A stretch of 40,496 nucleotides of DNA from Clostridiaceae bacterium (GCA_012719545.1 JAAYAD010000081.1:1-40496); one strand, 5' to 3'; positions 26,217 to 34,805 are shown, numbered from the stretch's first letter. Program-made: numbers and translations. The notes: generated by a model from the letters alone, not told the origin.

Positions 26217-27116
26217 ATGGACATAGATATAACCCTTGAAAATATGGACTTTTTAGAAGCAATCTCATCGGAAACAAGAGTAAAAATTATTTCCATGCTG
26301 AACGAAGGCCCTCTGAATATTGGGGACATTGCAGCAAATTTAGGCATCTCAACCGCTATTGTCACAAGGCATATTCAAAAGCTGGAGAAAGCCCGGATAG
26401 TCAGAAGTGAAAACGTCGCAGGCAAAAGGGGCATGCAAAAAATTTGCTACCTTGATATGGATATGGCAACACTAAGGTTCAGGTCCCGAAGCAAATCCGA
26501 GGACTATTACATCCATACAATCCCCGTTGGACAGTACATCTCATACAATGTAAAACCCACTTGCGGCCTTGCATCGGAAAAAGGTGTTATTGGAATAATC
26601 GATGATCCCAGGTATTTTGCTGATCCTGACCACATCAAAGCATCTATTCTGTGGTTCGGGTCAGGATGGGTTGAATACAGGCTTCCCAATTATCTGTTGA
26701 GCAACCAAACTGCAAAAAGCATGGAAATATCCCTTGAAATATGCTCCGAGGCACCGGGTTACAATGAAAACTGGCCTTCGGACATATCTTTCCATGTAAA
26801 CGGAGTAAACCTTGGAATCTGGACTTGTCCTGGAGATTTCGGCAGAAACAGGGGCGTACTTACCCCAGATTGGTGGAATAACCAAACACAGTATGGTCTT
26901 CTTAAGAACATACTTGTCAACGAAAAGGGAAGCTTCATTGACGGATTAAAGATGTCGGATGTGACAATTAATGATTTGAACCTGGTCTACGGAAAAGATA
27001 TTATTTTACGAATAGCCAATTACGAGGATGCCCGAAATGTCGGCGGTGTGACCATCTTCGGAAAGAATTTCGGCAATTATAATCAGGACATTAAGATTAT
27101 TATTGGATACAGGTAA
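26217..27116 (+). CDS. ArsR-type regulator with a C-terminal beta-rich domain
   Basis: The 299-aa protein begins with an ArsR winged helix (about residues 10-80: SETRVKIISMLNEGPLNIGD, LGISTAIVTRHIQKL). No CxC-type metal-binding motif of arsenic or cadmium sensors is seen. The remaining 200 residues are Trp/Gly/Asn-rich and beta-like (ILWFGSGWVEYRLPNYLLS, ISFHVNGVNLGIWTCPGDFG, VLTPDWWNNQTQYG). They probably form a ligand-binding sandwich, perhaps for a sugar. Most ArsR proteins are about 100 aa. It is divergent from the GH2 gene and likely controls it. GAGG precedes the ATG. Confidence 0.85.
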   Translation: MDIDITLENMDFLEAISSETRVKIISMLNEGPLNIGDIAANLGISTAIVTRHIQKLEKARIVRSENVAGKRGMQKICYLDMDMATLRFRSRSKSEDYYIHTIPVGQYISYNVKPTCGLASEKGVIGIIDDPRYFADPDHIKASILWFGSGWVEYRLPNYLLSNQTAKSMEISLEICSEAPGYNENWPSDISFHVNGVNLGIWTCPGDFGRNRGVLTPDWWNNQTQYGLLKNILVNEKGSFIDGLKMSDVTINDLNLVYGKDIILRIANYEDARNVGGVTIFGKNFGNYNQDIKIIIGYR

Positions 27117-27148
27117 GACATAGGTTACGTATGAAGCATTAGTTTCCT

Positions 27149-27174
27149 GGAGCCGGTTAGATACGGCTCCTTTT
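27149..27174 (+). terminator. Terminator of the ArsR-type regulator gene
   Basis: GGAGCCG (27149-27155) pairs perfectly with CGGCTCC (27164-27170) around an 8-nt loop, followed by TTTT. It lies 33 nt after the stop. The rest of the gap to 27354 shows nothing coding. Confidence 0.88.
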
Positions 27175-27354
27175 ACATGCTTTCAAGGGTATTAGTAGAT
27201 ATTAGTATTTGAAAATCTAACCTTCCTTAGATTGCAGTACAGGTTATCATATATCAGAAAATGCCGTACCTTTATCCGAAAGAAATCAGTAAAAACGATA
27301 TAAGACTTTTCCTTTCATATCAGATTTACTTTTAAAGCTCGACACATATAAATT

Positions 27355-28653
27355 TTATAAAGGAAGTGTAAAAGTAAAAATTGCATATTCATTTTCTACG
27401 CTTTCGGCATGTATTTCACCGTCCAGCTTGTCTATAATAGCTTTGGCAATGGACAGCCCCAACCCGTAACTTCCAGTTTCCTGTGACCTTGCGGGATCCA
27501 CCCGATAAAACCTGTCAAATATCCTGGGCAAATCTTCTTTTGGTATCCCTTTACCTGTATTTTTTATTGAAAAAACAACATGTCGTTTTGACTTTGCAAG
27601 GGATAAATCAATCTGCCCTTTTTGGTTTGTATACTTTACGGCATTGTCAAATAATATGGTGACAACTTGTTTAATTCTTTCAGGGTCGCTTGCAACAACT
27701 ATGTCAGGCTCAATGGAACGTATAAGTTTAATCTCTTTTTCAGCCATTACAGCTTCCATAGAAAGAGCCACATCATTGACCGCATCGCTTATATTAAACG
27801 GCACTTTATGCATTGGAAAGCTCACATCTTCCATTTTGGCAAGGGATAAAAGGTCATTTATGAGTTTTGTCATTCTGTCGGTTCCGATTTTTATATATTC
27901 AAGCCATTTAATTTGGCTCTCTATTGTTTCTTCCTTATTTGCCAAAAGCGCATCGTAATTGGCATTGATAATCGAAATGGGCGTTTTTAATTCATGGGAG
28001 GCATCGGCCACAAATTGCTTCTGCCTTTCCCACGCTTCGTCTATTGGCTTAATTGTCCTGTTGGCATAGTAAAGGCTTATGAAAAAGATAGCAATAATCA
28101 TTATTAACCCTACAGAGAGCAATGTAATGAGAAGCTGAAAAAGTGTTTCCTTATATGTTGTAACGTCAAGGAAAATTATCTGGTATTTATTCTCCTCAAC
28201 TGTGAAAGACTGCCCGTTTTCTTGAATAACATGTTTATTTATCTGATTTACGGCATATCTCCATTGCTTGCCTTCCAAAGTTACCACAGAACTGCTTTGC
28301 TTGTTGTTCCAGGCAATTTCTGCGGCTTTATTGTATGTTTCCTCAGGCAAATCAAAAGGAGAGTCAATTTCTATAATCCGGCCATTTCCGTCCACCTGGA
28401 TTATGAAGGAATAAGTGCCGTCGGGCGAAAACCTCCGATTAAGAGTTTTAGGCTTGCTGTTTTTTAATTCGTCAGGCACTCCCGCTCCTTCAATTACAGT
28501 CTGCATTCCTGCCTGAGGATTCAGTTTTTTGGCTATTTCTGAATTTATGTTATTATAGCTGATGATATAGATGACAGCAAAGGCGGCAATCATCACCGCT
28601 GACGTCATGGACATATTGAGAATCAGAAATTTGTTGCGCAACTTTTTAAACAT
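27355..28653 (-). CDS. Sensor histidine kinase
   Basis: This 432-aa membrane kinase has TM1 (about 15-33), an extracellular sensor domain of about 135 residues (SFIIQVDGNGRIIEIDSPF, EGKQWRYAVNQI) and TM2 (about 171-195). The dimerisation domain has FVADASHELKTPISII (H220). The ATPase domain has an N-box (LFDNAVKYTNQ), G1 (KNTGKGIPKEDLPRIFDRFYR) and G2 (GLGLSIAKAIID). Its partner is the response regulator 36 nt upstream in the same operon. GAGGAAGG precedes the ATG. The signal is unknown; the secreted Asp-box protein first in the operon is a candidate accessory factor. Confidence 0.94.
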   Translation of the reverse strand: MFKKLRNKFLILNMSMTSAVMIAAFAVIYIISYNNINSEIAKKLNPQAGMQTVIEGAGVPDELKNSKPKTLNRRFSPDGTYSFIIQVDGNGRIIEIDSPFDLPEETYNKAAEIAWNNKQSSSVVTLEGKQWRYAVNQINKHVIQENGQSFTVEENKYQIIFLDVTTYKETLFQLLITLLSVGLIMIIAIFFISLYYANRTIKPIDEAWERQKQFVADASHELKTPISIINANYDALLANKEETIESQIKWLEYIKIGTDRMTKLINDLLSLAKMEDVSFPMHKVPFNISDAVNDVALSMEAVMAEKEIKLIRSIEPDIVVASDPERIKQVVTILFDNAVKYTNQKGQIDLSLAKSKRHVVFSIKNTGKGIPKEDLPRIFDRFYRVDPARSQETGSYGLGLSIAKAIIDKLDGEIHAESVENEYAIFTFTLPL

Positions 28654-28689
28654 TTTATTTACCTTCCTCTATTATCGACATGACAGCAC

Positions 28690-29397
28690 TTAATAGCCTT
28701 TTTCTGCTTTATAGCTTTCTTTAGCCGTTTTCAGGGCATATCCTGCACCCCGAACCGTACGAATGCACACCCTTGAGTCTACTGAAGCCAACTTTTTTCG
28801 CAAAAGTGACACATGTATTTCTACACGGTTTTCTTCCGCATCAGTATCATAGCCCCAAAGCTTTTCAATGATGTTTTCTTTTGAAACTATCATTCCGTTT
28901 CTTTTTATGAGAAGCTCAAGTAATTGGGATTCTTTCAATGTCAGGGTTGTCTCGTAACTTCCGCATTTAAGCTGAAAGGTATGGGGGTTAAATTCGATAT
29001 CTCCAACTTTGAGTATGCCGTCATTTATTAACGGTTCAGTCTTTCTTCTTCCCAACGCGCGCAGCCGTGCCAAAAGCTCATCGGTATGAAATGGTTTTGC
29101 CAGGTAATCATCTGCTCCGCTGTCAAGGCCATTAACCTTGTCCTCAATTGCGCCTCTTGCAGTCAGCAATATAACCGGCGTTGCAATTCCATTTTCGCGA
29201 AGTTCCTTAAGTACGCTTATCCCATCCATTTTGGGAAGCATTATATCAAGGATGATGATGTCATATATTCCTGAAAGGCCGCAGTCCAGGCCATCTTCGC
29301 CATTATAAGCCAAATCTACGGTGTAGTTATTCTTTTTAAGGACCTGAGCAACTGCTTCTGCCATGTATTTCTCATCTTCAACCAATAACAGCCTCAT
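28690..29397 (-). CDS. OmpR-family response regulator
   Basis: This 235-aa transcription factor has a receiver domain with LLLVEDEK, phospho-acceptor Asp in IIILDIMLPKMDG, Thr in LLTARG and Lys in LAKPF. A winged helix with LTLKESQLLELLI and IRTVRGAGYAL follows. ATG 29397 has GGAGG six nt upstream; the frame stays open upstream through a hairpin, and that extension is not used. It probably binds the 11-bp-spaced repeats at 30324-30341 upstream of the Asp-box gene. Confidence 0.95.
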   Translation of the reverse strand: MRLLLVEDEKYMAEAVAQVLKKNNYTVDLAYNGEDGLDCGLSGIYDIIILDIMLPKMDGISVLKELRENGIATPVILLTARGAIEDKVNGLDSGADDYLAKPFHTDELLARLRALGRRKTEPLINDGILKVGDIEFNPHTFQLKCGSYETTLTLKESQLLELLIKRNGMIVSKENIIEKLWGYDTDAEENRVEIHVSLLRKKLASVDSRVCIRTVRGAGYALKTAKESYKAEKGY

Positions 29398-29457
29398 TAT
29401 GAGCCTCCTCGCCTTCTGGCTTAAACCAATCAAAATCAATTCATTTAAAAACCCATG

Positions 29458-29487
29458 CACATAGGAGCTTATCACAGCTCCTATGTG
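29458..29487 (-). terminator. 12-bp perfect hairpin between the Asp-box gene and the response regulator
   Basis: CACATAGGAGCT (29458-29469) pairs perfectly with AGCTCCTATGTG (29476-29487) around TATCAC. On the minus strand CATGGG and then five T follow, so termination is probably partial. This would give high expression of the secreted protein and lower read-through into the two-component genes. Confidence 0.7.
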
Positions 29488-29555
29488 TCAGGGATTATTC
29501 TATTTTTTCCGGTTTTAATCCGGTTGCAGCTACGGTTCTGTTTTTAAGCCTGTTA

Positions 29556-30146
29556 TTAGTTTTTTATAGTCACAGAACCGTTATCGTTAATTGTTAAACC
29601 CTCGGGTGCTGTCTCGCTCCAGGTATTCCCGCCATCGGTAGAGAAGTACCTTACGCCATCTTCAACTTTAATAAGCATCCCTTGTCCATTACCGGCCTGG
29701 TCAGGGATACCTTTAGTAATTGTAATTTTACCATTTTCTTCACTTACAGTTACATCTTCAGGTACGTCCTTGCTCCAGGTTTTTTCGCCATCAGTTGAGA
29801 AGTACCTTACCCCGTCCTCAATTTTGCTCATAAACTCATTTTCTTTGGCATCCTTGGTAGGAATACCTCTGGTAATTGTGATTCTTCCATCATCCTCACG
29901 AACCTTTACAGCTTCAGGAGTTTTCTTACTCCAGGTTTTTCCACCGTCAGTTGAAAAGAGCCTTACACCGTCTTCCATCTTAGTCAGTAATCCATTTCCT
30001 TCTCCACCTTCGGATGGAAATCCTTTGGTAATGGTAAGTTTTCCATCTTCCTCGCACACTGTTACACCTTCAGGTGCATTTTGACTCCAGGTCTTCCCAT
30101 TGTCAACAGAATAGCTTCTAATTCCATTTTCCGTCTTAACCTGCAA
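29556..30146 (-). repeat. Four tandem coding repeats, 156-bp period
   Basis: Repeat units start at residues 41, 93, 145 and 197 (about 30146, 29990, 29834 and 29678). Each carries a V/I-E-D-G-V-R-x-F-S-T-D-G core and an IT-I-T-K-G-I-P tail; the last is shortened. Units 2 and 3 are closest. The constant period with diverged bases points to an old internal duplication kept in frame. Confidence 0.85.
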
Positions 30147-30266
30147 AGTATTCATTGAGCTTGCTGCAAATACCGTTACAGCACTCAGTGTGGCAACAAT
30201 GGCTGCTGTGAGCACAATCGCGCCAGCTTTCTTTTTAGTTATATTTGATAAGATTTTGTTAATCAT
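29556..30266 (-). CDS. Secreted protein of four 52-residue Asp-box (BNR-like) repeats
   Basis: The 236-aa product has a Lys-rich signal sequence with a hydrophobic core (AGAIVLTAAIVATLSAVTVFA, split here as AGAIVLTAAI and VATLSAVTVFA) and probable cleavage after AFAA-type residues near 35. Four tandem units follow, each with an Asp-box S-x-D-x-G-x-T-W: SVDNGKTW, STDGGKTW, STDGEKTW and STDGGNTW. The Trp residues are at 60, 112, 164 and 216, an exact 52-residue period. Asp-boxes stabilise beta-propeller or hairpin folds, but four units are too few for a standard sialidase, and no catalytic residues are evident. GGAGG precedes the ATG. It is first in an apparent operon with a two-component system. 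The function is unknown. Confidence 0.85.
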   Translation of the reverse strand: MINKILSNITKKKAGAIVLTAAIVATLSAVTVFAASSMNTLQVKTENGIRSYSVDNGKTWSQNAPEGVTVCEEDGKLTITKGFPSEGGEGNGLLTKMEDGVRLFSTDGGKTWSKKTPEAVKVREDDGRITITRGIPTKDAKENEFMSKIEDGVRYFSTDGEKTWSKDVPEDVTVSEENGKITITKGIPDQAGNGQGMLIKVEDGVRYFSTDGGNTWSETAPEGLTINDNGSVTIKN

Positions 30267-30312
30267 GGTAATACCTCCTTATTATTTTGTAAGCGGCCGC
30301 CTTACATATATA

Positions 30313-30341
30313 ATCATAAACTACGAACCTATAGCGAACCT
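30313..30341 (-). promoter_or_regulatory. Candidate response-regulator box and -10 upstream of the Asp-box gene
   Basis: On the minus strand AGGTTCG occurs twice (30335-30341 and 30324-30330), exactly 11 bp apart, one helical turn. That is the tandem layout bound by OmpR/PhoB-family regulators. A TATGAT -10 lies at 30313-30318, so the repeats cover the -35 region. The regulator at 28690-29397 is the obvious candidate. The Asp-box start is about 45 nt downstream. Confidence 0.5.
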
Positions 30342-30463
30342 TTAATGCGGAAAAGATTTTTCTATTTTCATATTTCAAGCTCTTGCAGACATTGCTGCTT
30401 ATTACACTTTAATTCGACCCCTTTACTCTGTAACCAAACTTATTAATTTATAATTCAACATAA

Positions 30464-30502
30464 AAAAAGAAGTAACGGAATTCTGTTCCGAAACTTCTTT
30501 TT
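30464..30502 (-). terminator. Terminator of the DUF368 gene
   Basis: AAAAAGAAGT plus CGGAA (30464-30480) pair with TTCCG plus ACTTCTTTTT (30486-30502), with an internal AA/AA loop. A-run and T-run flanks allow termination on either strand. It lies 40 nt beyond the DUF368 stop. Confidence 0.85.
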
Positions 30503-30541
30503 AATTATTATTTCTATTTTGAAGCATCAATTGCTGGATTC

Positions 30542-31405
30542 TCAATCATTTTGATATTTTGCAAGGGAAGTAATAGCCATAAAGCCCAGGATAAACGCAG
30601 CTATGGACATCAGACCGGAACCTATCCACCAAAGTGCGTGAGCACTTGCAGGAATTGCCGGTAAAATTTTGTCCCGGAAAATCTCTGATGTGGAGCCAAT
30701 TACAAAACCTATAATCATACAATAGGTCTGATGTGGGAATCTGTTTAATGTCCATTCAATGGGTTTTGTAATCAGAAAAACTCCGATTAACGTTGCTATT
30801 CCCAATATTCCAATGAAAACAATATCAAACTCCGTTATTGCTGTAAGCATGGTATCATACATGCCAAGTACCAGAAGCATATGGGAAGTACTGATGCCCG
30901 GAAGCACCAAAGCCAATGCAATTACAATACCGGTAAGCAGTATCATCAGATAATGGGTTACTCCTGTACCTGCGCTGATACTGATGCTTCCTTCCGGAAT
31001 AAAACCTATTGATATAACAGTAATTAATCCAAGCAAAAAATAAAGACCCGAAGAAATTCTTAATGGCGATTCCTTTGTCTTTTTATAGAGCGCAGGAATG
31101 CCGCCGACAACCGCGCCTAAGAAAAACATTGATATAGGCAGAGGAAAATGCTCCAATAGCCATTTAATTAAAAAAGAAAGGGAACAAATTCCGGCACCGG
31201 CGCCGATGCAAACTTTAAGTAAAAATAAAATATTTCCTTTGATGTCCTTTAAAAAATTACTGATCGAACTAATCAGCCTGTCATAAATACCTAAGAGAAT
31301 GGCCATTGTGCCGCCGCTTACTCCGGGAACGCTCATGGACGAGCCTATGATATATCCTTTTAGTATTATTGATAAATCATCTTTAAAATTACTTCTCATC
31401 TTCAT
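30542..31405 (-). CDS. DUF368 membrane protein, likely undecaprenyl phosphate translocase
   Basis: This 287-aa polytopic membrane protein has the DUF368 hallmark near the N-terminus (SMSVPGVSGGTMAILLGIYD) and a second, related hairpin (VLPGISTSHMLLVLGMYD). That gives an internal two-fold repeat. Recent work assigns DUF368 proteins (PopT) to recycling undecaprenyl phosphate across the membrane for wall synthesis. This is known of the family and is transferred here by motif. The start has an AAGGCG site. It appears monocistronic, ending at the hairpin 30464-30502. The lipid carrier link fits a genome with a Bce-type lipid II-related resistance module, but the genes are far apart. Confidence 0.9.
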   Translation of the reverse strand: MKMRSNFKDDLSIILKGYIIGSSMSVPGVSGGTMAILLGIYDRLISSISNFLKDIKGNILFLLKVCIGAGAGICSLSFLIKWLLEHFPLPISMFFLGAVVGGIPALYKKTKESPLRISSGLYFLLGLITVISIGFIPEGSISISAGTGVTHYLMILLTGIVIALALVLPGISTSHMLLVLGMYDTMLTAITEFDIVFIGILGIATLIGVFLITKPIEWTLNRFPHQTYCMIIGFVIGSTSEIFRDKILPAIPASAHALWWIGSGLMSIAAFILGFMAITSLAKYQND

Positions 31406-31569
31406 AAGTACGCCTTACAAACCTTTTGATAAGGCTTGTTCCTCCTTTTATGGTAACTGATGAAAATTATAGCACCGTAAAATTGATATGTAAATTATTC
31501 CGTCATTTAAATCTTGCAAAAATGCGTTTTTTATGTGGGATCCGTTCATTTAACTGGCCACAGCACGAC

Positions 31570-32661
31570 TTATATACGGCTTTCCAGGTATTCTACAATA
31601 TCTCTGGCTTTTGGGGGACACCCCTTTACGCACTTTTCAAAGCCAACTGTACACGAGCCTATACCTATCCCAGTATGCTTCTTGTTTTTAAAATTCTGAC
31701 CAATATATAATTTATCTTTTAATTTATTCAGAAGACCTTTTTCATTTAGTCTTTCCAGTGCATAAATTAGGCTACCGTAACAAGCCGAGCAGGCACTGTC
31801 CTCCATGATATACCTTGATAACTGCTGTACTCTTCTTGATGGCGTTAATTTTCTTGAACCGTCATCCTTATTTAATTCAATAATATCAGCATTTGAAAGG
31901 TCGGCTGTTCCAACGCCAATATCCTCAGCAATAGTAATATACGGTATTTCCTCAACACCAAACCCCATCAAATTAGCCGCATACGCGTCTATCAGCACAG
32001 GATCCTTGCCTGCGATTATTCTGTTCATCTGAACGGGATTTCCGCCTTCTTCAAAATTAAGGTCACCATTTAAACCGTCAACAATTATGAGGTTTTGCTT
32101 TATAAGCTTGTTCAAATATGCAATAGGTTTATGTAAACCCATGGTATGAAATTTCCTTTTCTCAGAATCAGGTATACAGCCCTTCATATTCTTTAAAGCA
32201 CAGGTAATATTAGTCTGGCAGTGGCCTTTGAGAACCGGTATGTTTATAAGATATTCAACTTTCGAAACATAATCGCAGATGTTTATCTTTAAGCCATTTA
32301 TATCATATGTCGTATGGGTGTCTTTCTGAAGGTCTATAAGGGGAACATTATATTTTCTGGACAAATCCACATAACCGCATACTTTAAATGCTTCTTTTGT
32401 CCGGTCTCCCACCCAGGAACCTTCCATAATTACTATATTTTCTCGGCCTTTGGATTTTAGATATTCAATAAGCCCAGCCACTATTCCGGGCGTTGTTGTT
32501 GCACCTGAACTTGAAGGCTTTGCAACGACCAGGTTTGGTTTAATACCAATGAGGGCGTTTTTATCTATTTCATCTTCAGGCTTTATAGCCTCAAGCAGCT
32601 TTGTCACCATTTGCTCAGGATTATCTCCATAAATCACGTGTATTCGATTATTATTAATCAC
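31570..32661 (-). CDS. DUF362 domain protein with conserved cysteines
   Basis: The 363-aa protein matches DUF362: IGIKPNLVVAKPSSSGATTTP, VIMEGSWVGDRTKEAF, INIPVLKGHCQTNITCALKNMKG and GKDPVLIDAYAANLMG. Many DUF362 proteins carry a ferredoxin domain. This one instead has Cys clusters DSACSACYGSL and SCTVGFEKCVKGCPP at the C-terminal side, which could bind an iron-sulfur cluster (inferred). The biochemical role of the family is poorly known. The start is GTG 32661 with GGAG 9 nt upstream. It stands alone on the minus strand. Confidence 0.85.
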   Translation of the reverse strand: MINNNRIHVIYGDNPEQMVTKLLEAIKPEDEIDKNALIGIKPNLVVAKPSSSGATTTPGIVAGLIEYLKSKGRENIVIMEGSWVGDRTKEAFKVCGYVDLSRKYNVPLIDLQKDTHTTYDINGLKINICDYVSKVEYLINIPVLKGHCQTNITCALKNMKGCIPDSEKRKFHTMGLHKPIAYLNKLIKQNLIIVDGLNGDLNFEEGGNPVQMNRIIAGKDPVLIDAYAANLMGFGVEEIPYITIAEDIGVGTADLSNADIIELNKDDGSRKLTPSRRVQQLSRYIMEDSACSACYGSLIYALERLNEKGLLNKLKDKLYIGQNFKNKKHTGIGIGSCTVGFEKCVKGCPPKARDIVEYLESRI

Positions 32662-32784
32662 GTAAATCCGCTCCCTGTCTCTTTTATTTGTTAAGGGATT
32701 ATTCCTTTAGAACACATACTATTTTATACCCTATTTTAAAAACTTAATATTACAAATTACTTAAAGGAAGTTAAAGCAAGCAAA

Positions 32785-32818
32785 AAGAGATATAGAGGCC
32801 AAGAACTCCATATCTCTT
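32785..32818 (-). terminator. Terminator downstream of the FRG pseudogene
   Basis: AAGAGATAT (32785-32793) pairs with ATATCTCTT (32810-32818), plus GAG/CTC inside after one mismatch. On the minus strand a five-T run follows. It lies 60 nt after the last FRG stop. Confidence 0.8.
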
Positions 32819-32876
32819 ACGTTATTCAAAACCCAATCAGTGATTATAGCTTCCAGGAAGCTTTATTTACAACCAT

Positions 32877-33706
32877 TTATGACACAGTGGGCTCTGTTCT
32901 TTCTGCGATGACCTGTTGGGTAATTTCATTGGCAATTGATTGAAGTTCCGGGAAAAGTGTAATCTTTGTTATTCCATAGCGCCTCAGTTGGGCCTGAATA
33001 TCCCCGAAGTTTTCAGAAGCAATGCAAATCTTTATAAGGAAGGTGCTGCTATCCGGGAACTCTTCCAAAGGAATTATCTCTCTCTGGTGCGGAAATATGG
33101 TGAATACGCCTCTTTCTGCGGCAATTCGGGTGCTGTTTATTGGTCCAATGACGGCAGCCGGTTTAGGATTGCTTAATGGCAGGCTGTCCGGGCCAAAAAT
33201 CGTATTAAATCCGGCCTCTTCCACATTGGGGATATATCCAGGTTGAGTAAACTTATTAAAATTATACGCCCTGTTTAATGTTACAGGATTCAGAATCCCG
33301 CATCAATATTGGGATTCAATGCAACATCTTCAGGATTGGTCGCAAAATAAAGAGCCACTAAAGCATCTCGTGACCAATCAAGAAGTCGGGTAGGCACTCC
33401 ATAATGCTGCATCTGGAATAACCAGCTCCAATAAGATTCCACACCATTTGGCAGGGATTCTACATAGGGAGTCGCCAAAGACTTGAATTTTGACAAGAAC
33501 AAGATTTCCAGTTCCGGATTCAGCGGAATTCCACTAATGGAACGTGCAATGCTGGGCAGCAGCTGGAATTCTTCTTGCACCTGTCCCCTTTACCAAAGTT
33601 CGCAATTCTGGTTGGCACCGCATAAAATACGCGACGATTCATCAACTGCAATCAAAAACTCCTGGACGCTATGAACTCTTACAACACATTCGGTAACTGT
33701 AGCCAA
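32877..33706 (-). pseudogene. FRG-domain protein, disrupted by a stop codon and a frameshift
   Basis: Read from TTG 33706, the protein begins ATVTECVVRVHSVQEFL and reaches ELW-stop-RGQV, where TAA (33590-33592) replaces the aromatic residue of the FRG motif. The frame continues through FQLLPSIARS and WLFQMQHYGVPTRLLDWSRD, the core FRG signature, with ALVALYFAT. A one-base loss near 33297-33300 moves it to the frame ILNPVTLNRAYNFNKF, then PINSTRIAAERGVFTIFP and LRRYGITKITLFPELQ. Corrected, it would be 276 aa, the full family size. FRG proteins occur in mobile and defence-linked loci, but their activity is not established. No mobile-element partner is visible here. Confidence 0.8.
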
Positions 33707-33868
33707 ATTAAATCAACTCTATATTAATCATCCTACTATCCAACGTATGATTAACCGATAAAGTGTGTACGAATCATTTTATTAATAAATCAATTTGCTT
33801 ATTCTATATCTTTGAACCAATTTGCTTATAGAATCAACTTATTAAATCGAGTTGAATGATAATACTTT

Positions 33869-34486
33869 TTAGTTGCTCTTTTCCTCGCTTATTCTCAGAT
33901 TATAAAGCTTTTTAGCTTTTGTGCCCCAGTAAAAATACAAAACTCCAGCTGCCGCGAAAGCAATAAGCGGCAATACGCGCAATATAACAAAAGGAAGTTC
34001 AAAGAAGAAAGCGGACCAGAAGTCTTTCCCCGTCATCTCCCATAATCCTGGAGTCAAAAAAGTCAAGTTGGAAAGATTCCCATTGGTGGTAAGTAATATC
34101 ACAGTTAAATTGAAAACAAAACATATAAAGTTAACCATGCAAATGTCGTAAAAAGTTTTATATCGCATTGCGGCTGAAGCTCTGTTTGAGAAAATATCCG
34201 TTCCCGCCTTTTCGTTCATTGGCAGAAAATATTGAACTCCGCTCCTTTTGGTACCGCTTACATGTTTCCAGCCAGCATCTTCAAATAAAGCAATATAGTT
34301 TTCAAATTCCTCTCTATCATTAAAGACACGGTAATCAATTTTATAATTCAGTTTTTGAGGCTGGCTTAACTCAAAATGATAAAACCCAAACATAGAATAC
34401 TTTTTTAAAATATATCCTTTTGAAGCCATGTCGTTAAGATATTTTTCCTCCGCATCAAAATCCCAGAACAACTTGAATTTTCTCAT
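33869..34486 (-). CDS. DUF2812 membrane protein
   Basis: This 205-aa protein has the DUF2812 N-terminal domain (KFKLFWDFDAEEKYLNDMASKGYILKK, split as KFKLFWDFDAEEKYL and NDMASKGYILKK; then YKIDYRV and DAGWKHV). Two C-terminal TM helices follow (about 113-135 and 170-195). DUF2812 genes are regularly coupled to PadR regulators and are thought to act in envelope stress or regulator signalling. The role is unproven. ATG 34486 has GGGAG at 8 nt; an upstream ATG at 34495 has no spacing from that site. The gene overlaps the PadR stop region, so translation is coupled. Confidence 0.88.
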   Translation of the reverse strand: MRKFKLFWDFDAEEKYLNDMASKGYILKKYSMFGFYHFELSQPQKLNYKIDYRVFNDREEFENYIALFEDAGWKHVSGTKRSGVQYFLPMNEKAGTDIFSNRASAAMRYKTFYDICMVNFICFVFNLTVILLTTNGNLSNLTFLTPGLWEMTGKDFWSAFFFELPFVILRVLPLIAFAAAGVLYFYWGTKAKKLYNLRISEEKSN

Positions 34487-34487
34487 A

Positions 34488-34805
34488 TTATTCATCTCCC
34501 TGAATCATGTGATATATCTCAATCATATGCTTTAATCTCTGCACTTCCATTTGGAGAACGTGAGCCCCCTCCTCTGTTGTGCGATACATTTTGCGCCGCG
34601 GGTCTTTAGAAGGCACTGACGTTATTAACTTTTGCTTCAAAAGGTTTTCAATTGCGCCGTACATTGTACCTGCTGCGATACGGACACGCCCGCCGCTTAA
34701 TTCTTCCGCCCTTTGCATCACAGCATAGCCATGTCCCGCTTCAAGCAATGAAAGCAGAATGTAATATGTTGTCTCTGTCAATGGCAGATGTTTTTCTAAA
34801 TTCAT
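34488..34805 (-). CDS. PadR-family transcriptional regulator
   Basis: This 105-aa short PadR protein has winged helix sequence TETTYYILLSLLEAGHGYAV, then AGTMYGAIENLLKQKLI and the wing PRRKMYRTTEEG, and a C-terminal dimerisation helix (VQRLKHMIEIYHM). PadR proteins are mostly repressors of nearby membrane or efflux genes. GGGAGAAG precedes the ATG. Its own promoter is overlaid by repeated ACTGTATAGT-type elements, which suggests autoregulation together with the DUF2812 gene. Confidence 0.94.
   Translation of the reverse strand: MNLEKHLPLTETTYYILLSLLEAGHGYAVMQRAEELSGGRVRIAAGTMYGAIENLLKQKLITSVPSKDPRRKMYRTTEEGAHVLQMEVQRLKHMIEIYHMIQGDE

Noticed and set aside
26217..27116. ArsR-type protein as an arsenic or heavy-metal sensor
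   Set aside because: No CxC or CxxC metal motif in the helix region and no resistance genes nearby. The context is a glycosidase.
30290..30300. GCGGCCGC palindrome upstream of the Asp-box gene
   Set aside because: It is a simple 8-bp GC palindrome (a restriction site pattern) in the leader. No further structure supports a function.
33791..33834. CAATTTGCTTAT repeated 27 bp apart (33791 and 33818), with ATTCTATA/TATAGAAT inverted arms
   Set aside because: Only two copies with no spacer-repeat regularity, so not a CRISPR. It may be a weak structure after the DUF2812 gene, but there is no T-tract.
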